DNA from: CAZOWL01 sp964583605
GTDB taxonomy: Bacteria; Pseudomonadota; Gammaproteobacteria; Chromatiales; Chromatiaceae
NCBI GenBank assembly: GCA_964583605.1
Contig: CAZOWL010000086.1
Span: 1-18,712 of the forward strand
Direction: 5' to 3'
Length of the DNA stretch: 18,712 nt
Shown here: positions 5,790-12,513 of the stretch, piece by piece
How the letters are laid out: every line of letters begins with the position of its first letter
How positions within the stretch are numbered: the first letter of the stretch is position 1
The notes under the pieces: generated by a model
Seen by the model: only the letters and a program-made list of their open reading frames with translations
Told to the model about the DNA's origin: nothing
The model's database searches: none
Program-made: the position numbers and the translations under genes

Positions 5790-6038
5790 CATCGCCGGGT
5801 CCGCTTCCTCGATGCCTCGACACTGACGACCGACGAGATTGCCGCCGTCACAGAGTAAGTGCGCCGGGGGGTGTCGCGCTGGCTTGCCCGCAGCGGTTTG
5901 CTCGAGCCCGAGGAAGCCCCGACATGCTCGGCTGGGAGCATGGCGGCTTCTTGCTGGACGCCGCTACCCGCGTTGCTGGCTGCGATAGCGTCGGTCTGGC
6001 GCGGTTGATGCGCTGTTGTGCTCCGGCACCCAATCTCC
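5790..6038 (+). pseudogene. Decayed IS91-family transposase fragment
   Basis: Joining two frames gives HRRVRFLDASTLTTDEIAAV, a TAA stop at 5856-5858, then VRRGVSRWLARSGLLEPEEA, then after loss of one base near 5912-5921 DMLGWEHGGFLLDAATRVAG and GLARLMRCCAPAP. This corresponds to the segment of IS91-type transposases downstream of the HUH catalytic domain, where intact members read roughly VRRRV..WFAR.GLLDPDDARDMLAWD.GGFSLDA and LERLLRYCARPPF. Both ends are missing, so the gene cannot be functional. IS91 elements transpose by rolling-circle replication and can carry neighbouring DNA with them. Confidence 0.7.
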
Positions 6039-6327
6039 GGTCTGTCGAACATTGCTGTCGATGGCGGTCAAAGGGGCGCTGTCTCTCCCTTTTTTGGCTG
6101 ACTGCGGACCTTTGGCCTGTTTCCGATCGCACGGACGGCTGGCGGTCGGGACCGGAGCCAGCGCAAAGTCTTCATCCGACGGCAGCGGCTCTACTGTGAA
6201 AAAACCCGCCTGCTGGTGACTGGATCGCCAGCGATCCCGCTCAGCGTTCGCCCGTGTCTTGCCGCGCCGGCCCCTGACTCGAGAATCGCCGAAACGCCCC
6301 GCGATGTAATGCAGCGGAACGCAATCG
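6039..6327. other. Gene-free interval after the IS91 remnant
   Basis: No gene, repeat or terminator is recognised. Open frames here have low-quality, Arg/Ser-rich translations. It may include further unrecognisable debris of the mobile element. Confidence 0.45.
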
Positions 6328-7002
6328 TCACCGCGCGAGGGTCGCGATCAGCTTCGCGGCAAAATCGCTCAGGTCGCGACCGATGACCTGTGGTGTCATG
6401 TCGAGTGGGCCGAGCACCATCCCGGGACGCTGCACAAAGGCAGCATGCCAGCCGGCACGCAAGGCGCCCGTGGTGTCCCAGTTGTGGGCCGCCACCAGCC
6501 ATAGGTCACTCGCGTCCTCGCCGAGCTCTGCCGCCGCCATCTCGTAGACGACGCGGGCCGGCTTGAAGCAGCGGACTCTTTCCACGGAAAGGTTGGCCTC
6601 GAAGAGATCGAGCAGACCCGAGCGCTTGAGCTGGTCACGAAGCATCGTGGGGGAGGAGTTCGTCAGGGTCGCCAGGCGGTAGTCGGACTCCTTAAGACGC
6701 GCGAGCGCAGCGGGGACCTCGGCATGGGCCGGCAAGGTTCTGAGGCCCTCTAGGATCTCCCGCCTCGCCTCCAGGCTCAAGGTCACCGCTGACCTCGCCG
6801 CGACGATCTCCAGGGCGGCGGCCGCCATCACGCCGAAATCGCGATACTCCCCGAGGACGTTGGAGAGCAGGGCAGACTGAAGCGTCTGCGCGAACCACGA
6901 ACGCCGTGCGGAGTCGTCACCGAAATGCGCTGCAAAGGCGCTGTCCAGGGCGCTCAGGTCCAACAAGGTCTCATTGACGTCGAAAACGATGGTGGTAGGC
7001 AT
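6328..7002 (-). CDS. HAD-superfamily hydrolase, type II haloacid-dehalogenase-like
   Basis: A 224-residue protein of the (S)-2-haloacid dehalogenase type II group, a size typical for the family. Motif I is FDVNETLLD with nucleophile Asp8. A helical cap follows (about 15-90). Motif II is LTNSS (113-117), motif III Lys147 in FKPAR, and motif IV VAAHNWDTTGA (170-180) with Asn174 and Asp176. The reaction in the family is hydrolytic removal of halide from short 2-haloacids with inversion, but many members with the AAHNWD form have unproven substrates. The ATG at 7002 starts MPTTIVFDVNETLL, exactly where the fold begins. It is 29 bases downstream of the beta-propeller gene on the same strand and probably co-transcribed. 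Confidence 0.88.
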   Translation of the reverse strand: MPTTIVFDVNETLLDLSALDSAFAAHFGDDSARRSWFAQTLQSALLSNVLGEYRDFGVMAAAALEIVAARSAVTLSLEARREILEGLRTLPAHAEVPAALARLKESDYRLATLTNSSPTMLRDQLKRSGLLDLFEANLSVERVRCFKPARVVYEMAAAELGEDASDLWLVAAHNWDTTGALRAGWHAAFVQRPGMVLGPLDMTPQVIGRDLSDFAAKLIATLAR

Positions 7003-7031
7003 CGCACTGCGCTCGTCTGGTGGACTCTCGG

Positions 7032-8142
7032 CTATCGCCCGGCGATGCCCTGGGTGCCCGTGAAGACGCGCAGGATGCGAAAGGGCAGCTCAGCGCCCTC
7101 AATGCCACCATTGAGCGGCGGCGCCCGGTGAAGCTGATTGACTGCGATATAGAGCCAGCCAGGCTCGCCGAAGCTCAGGGCGTCCGGCCACAAGAGGCGG
7201 TCATCTCGGACCAAGGTCTCGACCTTGCCATCGGGGCGCAGGATCGTGATCGCGTTGTTGCCCAGGTCGGTGAAGAAGTGATTCCCTTCGGTGTCGGTCG
7301 AGGCGCCGTCGGAGAAGGGCTTGCGGCCGGCGCGCTCGATGGCCGCCGCAATCTGGTCGTCGTCCGCGCCCTCACGCAACAACTGCGTCGGCAGCCGGTA
7401 CCACGTCTCCCCGTTCATCGCCCCGAAGTACAGGGTCTCGCCGTCGGCGGAGAGCGTGATCGGATTGACCGCGATGCGGGCAGGCTGAAACTCGCCGTCG
7501 GCGCCTTCAAACCCGATGACGCGCCTCTCCACGACCAGATCCACGTCTTCCGCACGCAGACTCGGTGAGGCGGTGAAGCGCCGCGAGCGTTGGGTGTTGA
7601 GATCCACCCAGACGAGGGCCGGCTCATGACTCCCGCCGACATCGGCGATGTAGACAAAGCCCCGTTCGTCATCCACCGCCAGGTCATTCAAAAAAGCTGT
7701 CGACGGGGCCGGTTTCGGGCGGAAAGTCGTAGGGAAAGACGACGCGCCCGTCGGCGAGCGAGAAGGCCAGGAGCTTGGGCGTCTGGGGTGGGTCGCCCCG
7801 CCCGGTGTCGAGCACCCAGAGCCGCTCCTGGCGGTCCATGGCAATGCCGAGCGGGCTGTTGAGCACATCCAAACCGCTGGCGAACGACCCGTTCCAGGAT
7901 GCATCGGGCCAAGGCCGGTAGCTGCTCGGCCCGGTGACCTCGATGAGCTGCGCCTCCGCGCGGCGGAAGGGATGCACGGTGGCGAAGATGCGCCCGTCCG
8001 CGCGCACAGCCAGGTTGCCGGGACTGATGGACAGCGCTGCGATCTCCTCCAGTGACCCGGGGCGTATCTGCTCCTCCGCCGCGGCCGGGAAGGACGTCAA
8101 CAATGCAAAGCCGACCAGGAGCCTCAGAGCCAAGATACGCAT
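7032..8142 (-). pseudogene. Secreted yellow/MRJP-type (SMP-30-like) beta-propeller protein, frameshifted
   Basis: The ATG at 8142 (GAGGAAA upstream) starts MRILALRLLVGFALLTSFPA with AAAEE, a clear signal peptide. The protein then runs through SPGNLAVRADGRIFATVHPF and GIAMDRQERLWVLDTGRG to GPVDSFFE and a stop at 7684. The adjacent frame continues FLNDLAVDDERGFVYIAD, ALVWVDL, TLSADGETLYFG, FSDGASTDTEGNHFFTDLGN and LSFGEPGWLYIAVNQLHR to 7032. Taking one A from the run at 7690-7695 (plus strand) restores VDSFLNDLAVD and a protein of about 369 residues. These blade motifs match the major royal jelly/yellow family, annotated as L-dopachrome tautomerase-related or gluconolactonase-like proteins. Substrate unknown. 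The shift may be real or a homopolymer sequencing error. Confidence 0.75.
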
Positions 8143-8185
8143 GCCGAGTGTTTCCTCTATGGAGAAGTCGGTGGGCACCCGACGC

Positions 8186-8572
8186 TCAGCCCTGTCCCTG
8201 GCCACGCCGAGGCTGACGCAGCCAGCGCATCGCCGCGTCGCGCTCGGCTGCCGCGAAGTGACGCACCTCCGCGGCGACGAAGTGATCCGCGATCCGCGGC
8301 GCCACCGAGAAGAATGCGCTGTCGGAGACCACGGCGACCTTGCCGATCCGGCGATGGTGGTCGCGAATGAAGCGGAAATGGGACAGGAAGGCAGCGAAAT
8401 CCTCCCACCCGTGGAACGACTCGGCCTCGATGAGAAGCCCGCTGAGATCACCGCTTGCTGCGATATAGGGATCCACTTCCGCCGCCAGCTCGGCAAAGTC
8501 GTTTGCCGCCAGCGGGGCACTCGGCCGCACGATGAGGATGCCTTCGTTCTCAAGGAGCTCGTGGCGCAACAT
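8186..8572 (-). CDS. STAS/SpoIIAA-like domain protein
   Basis: A 128-residue single-domain protein: N-terminal strand EGILIVRPSAPL, then DFAELAAEVDPYIAASGDLS, GLLIEAESFHGWEDFAAFLS, HHRRIGKVAVVSDSAFFSVA and AEVRHFAAAERDAAMRWL. The GWEDF and KVAVVSD blocks are characteristic of the SpoIIAA-like (STAS/SEC14) family, small cytosolic proteins proposed to bind lipids or partner proteins; no enzymatic role is known. The start is put at ATG 8572 (MLRHELLENEGIL) because the 23 residues upstream are not family-like. It lies 65 bases after flhC and 43 before the propeller gene on the same strand, and may belong to the same transcript. Confidence 0.82.
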   Translation of the reverse strand: MLRHELLENEGILIVRPSAPLAANDFAELAAEVDPYIAASGDLSGLLIEAESFHGWEDFAAFLSHFRFIRDHHRRIGKVAVVSDSAFFSVAPRIADHFVAAEVRHFAAAERDAAMRWLRQPRRGQGQG

Positions 8573-8637
8573 ACGAAGATCACCGTCAACCGGGCAGGAG
8601 ATCGCTTGAGGCTGACCAGAGTATAGGCAAGCGGCCG

Positions 8638-9132
8638 TCATTCAGCACATCGCCGCAGAACGGCCCGCCCGCAACCGCTCACAGCGAGCCGGCTTTCGCT
8701 GGAGATGAGGTATCGCACCTCGCAGACGTCGCAGGAGCGCAGCTCCGACATGCCCACGCGCAGGTCCCGAGCGATGACCCAGGCGCCATTGAAGTCGACT
8801 AGCGGTTCCTGCAGCACCAGGGATACATAGAAGTCGTGAGCCGCGATGACGGCCCGAATGTCGAGCTGGCGGCTCATCGCCGGTCCGGCGTAGTGTTCGT
8901 AAAGCGCGGCGAATAGCTTGGCGTGGACCTGTTGGAGGCGGGTCTGGATGGTCGCGCCCCCGGTCGCCGGGATCTGCCCGGAGGGAGGGCCGTGCCCGTG
9001 GATCTCGCGGTGCAGGATGCGCAGCTTCGGACGCGACACCCCTGTCTCGTGGTGCACGGTGGAGACTCGTGCCTTGCGGCGCAACAACTCAACGGCGAGG
9101 TTGAGCTGCGCGATGTCACCTAGAACGCCCAC
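8638..9132 (-). CDS. FlhC-family transcription activator subunit (SetC/AcaC-like)
   Basis: A 164-residue protein aligned by eye to FlhC: DIAQLNLAVELLRRKARVST (6-25), TGVSRPKLRILHREIHGHGP (30-49) with PSGQIPAT, a helical centre with FAALYEHY, AVIAAHDFYVSLVLQEP and WVIARDLRVGMSELRSCDVC. FlhC pairs with FlhD in a hetero-oligomer that activates sigma70 promoters. FlhC-type proteins (SetC, AcaC) also switch on transfer genes of SXT/R391 elements and IncA/C plasmids, the more likely role beside a conjugation module with no flagellar genes in view. The zinc cluster is altered: Cys134 and Cys137 form the first pair, but the last two cysteines (154, 162) are eight apart instead of CxxC. It overlaps flhD by 17 bases. 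Confidence 0.82.
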   Translation of the reverse strand: MGVLGDIAQLNLAVELLRRKARVSTVHHETGVSRPKLRILHREIHGHGPPSGQIPATGGATIQTRLQQVHAKLFAALYEHYAGPAMSRQLDIRAVIAAHDFYVSLVLQEPLVDFNGAWVIARDLRVGMSELRSCDVCEVRYLISSESRLAVSGCGRAVLRRCAE

Positions 9133-9454
9133 GAGTTGCCTCGATGGCCGTCATGGCCTCATGGACGGGGCCGAGCCACCGCGCATCGTTGCAGGCGGCG
9201 AGCACGGAAGCGGACGCCTTCGTCGGCAACCGCAGCTCGTGGATTGCCACCGGGGAACGCGCGAGGGTCGCGACGGCACTGGCGCTCGCCTCGCGCAACC
9301 AGGAGGTGAGGGGCTCCCTGACCCCCAGCGCGATCGCCGCCCGCTGCTCGTCCTGCGCGAGCAGGCGCTGGGCGAGAATTAGGTAGGAGAGGTTCAGCCG
9401 GAAGATCTCCTCGGACAGAGGCACACCATCGGGCACTTGTGCATCCTCGCGCAT
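9116..9454 (-). CDS. FlhD-family transcription activator subunit (SetD/AcaD-like)
   Basis: A 112-residue protein with the FlhD hallmark LNLSYLILAQRLLAQDEQRA (25-44), followed by ALGVREPLTSWL, a helix-rich dimerisation core, LARSPVAIHELRLP and a C-terminal helix. FlhD binds FlhC to form the DNA-binding activator complex. GAGGA lies about seven bases before the ATG at 9454. The gene starts 15 bases after the lytic enzyme stop and overlaps flhC, so the three are probably one transcript. The order D then C matches flhDC, setDC and acaDC operons. I infer control of conjugation rather than motility from its neighbours. Confidence 0.85.
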   Translation of the reverse strand: MREDAQVPDGVPLSEEIFRLNLSYLILAQRLLAQDEQRAAIALGVREPLTSWLREASASAVATLARSPVAIHELRLPTKASASVLAACNDARWLGPVHEAMTAIEATRGRSR

Positions 9455-9469
9455 CGTTGGTCCTCGCTG

Positions 9470-10567
9470 TCACTGCTGTCTGATACCGTCGAACCGGATG
9501 TGTCGCAGAGCGGCAACCACCCTGTGCCAGCCGACGCCGGCCCGGTTGCCGGCCCGGTTGCCGGCGATGCCGGCGTAATGGCTGCGACCCGAACGGTCCG
9601 CGGGTAATCCCGCCCAGACCCGCGCCAGGCTCGCCGCGAAGCGCGCATCGTCGAGCGCACCGGCCAGCCACGCGTCGAGCCCGGCCTCGCCCGCCAGGTG
9701 CATGGCCATGCGGTCCTGCAGCGCCGGCGTGAAACGCTCCTTGCCGCTCAGTCCCATGCGCACGATTAAACCGTCCAGGGTATCGTCGATGATCTGATAG
9801 CGGCCGACGGCGGAGCCGCCGTGACGCCTTACAAGCCGCTTCTGCAGCGCCCGGATCTCCTCGACCGTGAAATTCACCAGCTGCACCTCGCCCTGGTCGG
9901 CCGCGCGATACCAGGCGTTATAGTTGCCGCGGGACTCCGGATCGGCCACCAGGTCGAGCACCGCGCCGGCCCGCCACAGATCGATCACATCCCGCCCATT
10001 CGATTGCGGCGAACGCCGGCGCAAGGCATCACGCAGTGCCAGGACCCGGCGCCCGTAGCCCCGCGCCGCCTGATCATCATCGGGGTACCGGTAGCGCCCG
10101 ATCCCCAGCGCCAGGTCGCCCCGCGCGGAGTTGATGGCCTCGCCCAGCGCGTCGCCGGCCACTCCGAGATTGATACCCGGGTCCAGCAGGCTTGCCGGGT
10201 CGCCGACGCGATGCCCGCGGTGCTTCAGGCCGACCTGCACCAAGCCGACCTCGACGTCGCGGTCTTGCTTCATCAGCGCCGCGAGTGCCGAGCTGGCGTC
10301 CTCGCGGCTGTCGTAGAACATTCGACCCGCGTTCGAGCCCAGGGTCCATGGCCAGGGGGAGATCATGCCGGCCCCATTGGGTCGAGCCGTCTCCCGCAGT
10401 GCCAGGGCATAGAGCAGCAGCGGTTCGATGCCATGGCGTTGGGCAACCACCTCCCACCGCGTCGCCGTCAGATCCAGCGCCAACACCTGTGGAGCGCAGA
10501 CGCCCAACAGGAGCGCGAGAAACAGTCGCAGGCGGCGCTTGAAACCCTCGATTTCGCTCTTGACCAT
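9470..10567 (-). CDS. Exported two-domain peptidoglycan lytic enzyme of the conjugation module
   Basis: A 365-residue protein with a signal-peptide-like N-terminus (FKRRLRLFLALLLGVCAPQV, then LALD). Domain 1 (about 32-165) resembles a lytic transglycosylase SLT domain: LLLYALALRETARP with candidate catalytic Glu59, and VGLVQVGLKHRG at 107-118, the usual GLMQ-type motif. Domain 2 (about 204-365) resembles phage-type muramidases: ADPESRGNYNAWYR with candidate Glu211, SAVGRYQIIDDTLDGLI (252-268), and a C-terminal LPADRSGRSHYAG segment. Such enzymes open the cell wall locally for type IV secretion. The ATG at 10567 is preferred to 10594 because it places the hydrophobic stretch normally. A tandem 12-base duplication at 9541-9564 repeats Gly-Asn-Arg-Ala. 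Confidence 0.82.
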   Translation of the reverse strand: MVKSEIEGFKRRLRLFLALLLGVCAPQVLALDLTATRWEVVAQRHGIEPLLLYALALRETARPNGAGMISPWPWTLGSNAGRMFYDSREDASSALAALMKQDRDVEVGLVQVGLKHRGHRVGDPASLLDPGINLGVAGDALGEAINSARGDLALGIGRYRYPDDDQAARGYGRRVLALRDALRRRSPQSNGRDVIDLWRAGAVLDLVADPESRGNYNAWYRAADQGEVQLVNFTVEEIRALQKRLVRRHGGSAVGRYQIIDDTLDGLIVRMGLSGKERFTPALQDRMAMHLAGEAGLDAWLAGALDDARFAASLARVWAGLPADRSGRSHYAGIAGNRAGNRAGVGWHRVVAALRHIRFDGIRQQ

Positions 10568-10647
10568 CGTAGTGACACCGGCATGGATTGGCAATCAAGG
10601 CGGGGAAATATTCCTTTACTAATAAGCAATAGAAACAGATAGATATG
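10568..10647 (-). promoter_or_regulatory. AT-rich island upstream of the lytic enzyme and flhDC genes
   Basis: The interval around 10605-10650 is strikingly AT-rich within GC-rich surroundings; read on the minus strand it includes TATCTATCTG, TTTCTATTGCTTATTAG and AATATTT. This is a likely promoter or regulator-binding region for the slt-flhD-flhC genes, although exact -35/-10 hexamers cannot be assigned with confidence. Confidence 0.4.
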
Positions 10648-10908
10648 TCATTCCCCCTCGGCAGCGAGCCCGCGCATGAGCCGTTCCCGGCGCGCGGCGA
10701 ACGCCGTATCGGTCGGTGGTGGCCTCGGGTCTCGCGCATGCGCCCCAACGGACGCCCCGCAACGCAGGCTGTAGAGCCCGACGAGGGCGAGCTGGCGCAG
10801 CCGCTCGGCCCGGGCGCGGGCGGGCAGCGCGGCGAGCGCGGCCAGGAGCTCGGGCTGGCCCGAGCCGATCCGCACCACGACCCGCCACCCGAGCTCAGCG
10901 CTGGCCAT
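10648..10908 (-). CDS. StbB/ParR-like small partner of the actin-like ATPase
   Basis: An 86-residue protein beginning MASAELGWRVVVRIGSGQPE and continuing LLAALAALPARARAERLRQL, LALVGLYSLR, with a charged tail. The strand-helix-helix pattern at the start would fit a ribbon-helix-helix DNA-binding domain such as that of ParR/StbB centromere adaptors, but similarity is too low to name it firmly. The ATG at 10908 overlaps the stop of the actin-like gene by 14 bases, so the two are translationally coupled, as parM-parR and stbA-stbB pairs are. The open frame continues upstream to 11016, but that part is antisense-like sequence inside the ATPase gene. Confidence 0.62.
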   Translation of the reverse strand: MASAELGWRVVVRIGSGQPELLAALAALPARARAERLRQLALVGLYSLRCGASVGAHARDPRPPPTDTAFAARRERLMRGLAAEGE

Positions 10909-11878
10909 AGCGGAAGAAACCGCGCGCGTTGGCGCCGACCGGATCGCGGACCAGGCGCACCTCGGCGCCGGGGAAGAGCCCCGCGGCCTGGCGAGCGTAG
11001 AGCGCCCCGCCACCACCGGTCACCACCACCAGATCCACGTTCGTCGCCTCCCGGCGCAGCGACTGGCGCAGGGCCTCCAAGGCCACGGCGCCGACTTGCG
11101 CCGCTGCGCGCTCCAGCACGGGTTGCAGAGGGACCCGCTCGCCGAGGACCAGCAGCTGCTCGCGCCCCTGACGCAAAGCCGCCTCAAGGGCCAGCGGCTG
11201 CGGCCGGCCGCCGTGCTGTTCGGCGATGAGACCGGCGGCGCGCTCGAGCAGCACCGACATCGCCTCCAGACTCGTCCCGGAGGCGCCGCGACGCAGCTCC
11301 CCGGCGACGACGACCGCCCAGTCGAAGGAGTAGTAGCCGGCATCGAGCACGACCACGGTGCCTTCCTCGATGCGCGAGAGCGTCTCGGTTTCCAAATCCG
11401 ACCACAGCAGGTCGACGAAGGCGCCGACCGGCTGCGGCACGATGCGCACGTCACCGATCTCGAAGCCGCCGCGCGCGGTGCCGTGGCGCCCGAGGAGCGC
11501 ACGGCGCAAGGCCTCCCGGCGTCGCGGATCGCGGGCCTGCTCGACCGGCAACCCGGTGACCAGGCGTTCCACGACCGGGCGGCCGGCGAGCACCAGGGCC
11601 GCCGTCACCAGCGCCCGGTAGGCGGGGGTGGTGGCATAGTCCGCATGCAGCGAGCGCTGCCAGCCCTCGAAGCGTGCCGGCTCGACGGCCGCCGCCCAGC
11701 GCTGTGCGTCGATATCGACGACAACGGCGTCCTCGGGCAGGCCCGTTCCGACGCGCTCGCCGAGACGGTCCAGGGGCGCCGCGCCGGCGGGCCGAACCAG
11801 CACCCGCGGCGCCGCTCCGGCCTCGCCGACGGCGATCTTCAGGTTCGAGTAGCCCACATCCAAGCCGATGACGGTCAT
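10895..11878 (-). CDS. parM: ParM/StbA-family actin-like ATPase for DNA segregation
   Basis: A 327-residue actin-fold ATPase. Phosphate 1 is MTVIGLDVGYSNLKIAVGE (1-19) with Asp7. Phosphate 2 is VVVLDAGYYSFDWAVV (175-190), the adenosine motif is VVVTGGGGALYARQ (284-297), and the C-terminal DPVGANARGF (312-321) is typical of StbA/ParM-type proteins. The length matches ParM (about 320). These proteins polymerise with ATP and push or pull DNA bound through an adaptor at a centromere. The ATG at 11878 has GGGAGAC upstream; the 160-residue upstream extension of the open frame is iteron DNA, not protein. The gene is followed by a coupled StbB-like gene and faces an iteron array, completing the usual three-part segregation layout in an element that also has conjugation genes. 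Confidence 0.88.
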   Translation of the reverse strand: MTVIGLDVGYSNLKIAVGEAGAAPRVLVRPAGAAPLDRLGERVGTGLPEDAVVVDIDAQRWAAAVEPARFEGWQRSLHADYATTPAYRALVTAALVLAGRPVVERLVTGLPVEQARDPRRREALRRALLGRHGTARGGFEIGDVRIVPQPVGAFVDLLWSDLETETLSRIEEGTVVVLDAGYYSFDWAVVVAGELRRGASGTSLEAMSVLLERAAGLIAEQHGGRPQPLALEAALRQGREQLLVLGERVPLQPVLERAAAQVGAVALEALRQSLRREATNVDLVVVTGGGGALYARQAAGLFPGAEVRLVRDPVGANARGFFRYGQR

Positions 11879-12113
11879 CCGGGTCTCCCGATTACGCAAA
11901 ATGCACTGGCGGGTCGCAGAAGCGCTCGGGGAGGACTCCACCGCCGCGACCCCGCGAAGGGATGTGCACGCCCGGTACACTGGCGGCACACAACTTGGAG
12001 CGGAGCATGCAGGAGATGGCCCGGCCCCCGCCGCCGCGAAAGGCGCCCCAAAACCGTGCTCTCTCGCCGCGGCGCAGGGCCGCCGGTCGTGCTGTAGTGC
12101 GAGACCGGACTGG
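11879..12113. other. Divergent intergenic region, parM-proximal part
   Basis: No convincing gene is seen. A frame from ATG 12007 (GGAGCGGAG upstream, 57 Arg/Pro-rich codons) runs into the iterons and is probably not translated. TACACT at 11976-11981 could be a -10 element on the plus strand but lacks a good -35. Confidence 0.4.
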
Positions 12114-12463
12114 GTGCGGGCGGAAACCGGTGGCGGTGCTGGCCTGCGGGCGGAAGCACCTGGCCTCCGGCGCTCTGTAACGAGCTGATCGAATGGCGGA
12201 AACGCCCGCGGGCGGAAACACGCCTGCCGGTACGCGTGCGGGCGAGCACAGGGCGCAATGGTCACCATTGCCGGGGAGCGGGCGAATACAGCTGGCGGAC
12301 GACGCGTGCGGGCGCATACAGGCCCGACCCCGGCGCACCTGATCGTTTGATTGGACACACGAAAACCTGCGGGCCGAAACAGGCCGCTCGGTCCGGGTGC
12401 AGGCGAAAGCAGGCCCCGGAAATGCCCCGGCAGGATGGCTTCGGGGGTGCGGGCGGATATGGG
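12114..12463. repeat. Array of nine 17-bp iterons, helically phased
   Basis: Nine same-direction copies of a 17-mer with consensus GTGCGGGCGRAAACAGG start at 12114, 12144, 12206, 12236, 12276, 12306, 12367, 12397 and 12447. Steps are 30, 62, 30, 40, 30, 61, 30 and 50 bases, close to whole helical turns, so the copies face one side of the DNA. The array lies between divergent parM and mobI-like genes. The best explanations are a parC centromere for the StbB/ParM pair, an oriT-associated binding array, or both. Confidence 0.85.
12255..12271. promoter_or_regulatory. Dyad inside the iteron array
   Basis: GCAATGGT-C-ACCATTGC is an exact inverted repeat with eight-base arms and a one-base centre. 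It sits in the 23-base gap between the fourth and fifth iterons. It could be an operator or part of an oriT hairpin. Confidence 0.5.
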
Positions 12464-12513
12464 AAGCGGGTTTCACTTTGGTTAGTTATGTGGGAACACG
12501 GGGGTCGCGGAGC

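Noticed and set aside
7020..7568. 182-codon plus-strand frame opposite the propeller gene
   Set aside because: The minus strand encodes clear beta-propeller blades, so this is an antisense shadow.
12007..12180. 57-codon plus-strand frame with a good ribosome-binding site in the parM-mobI intergenic region
   Set aside because: The translation is Arg/Pro-rich without a recognisable fold and its end is made of iteron DNA; too weak to call a gene.
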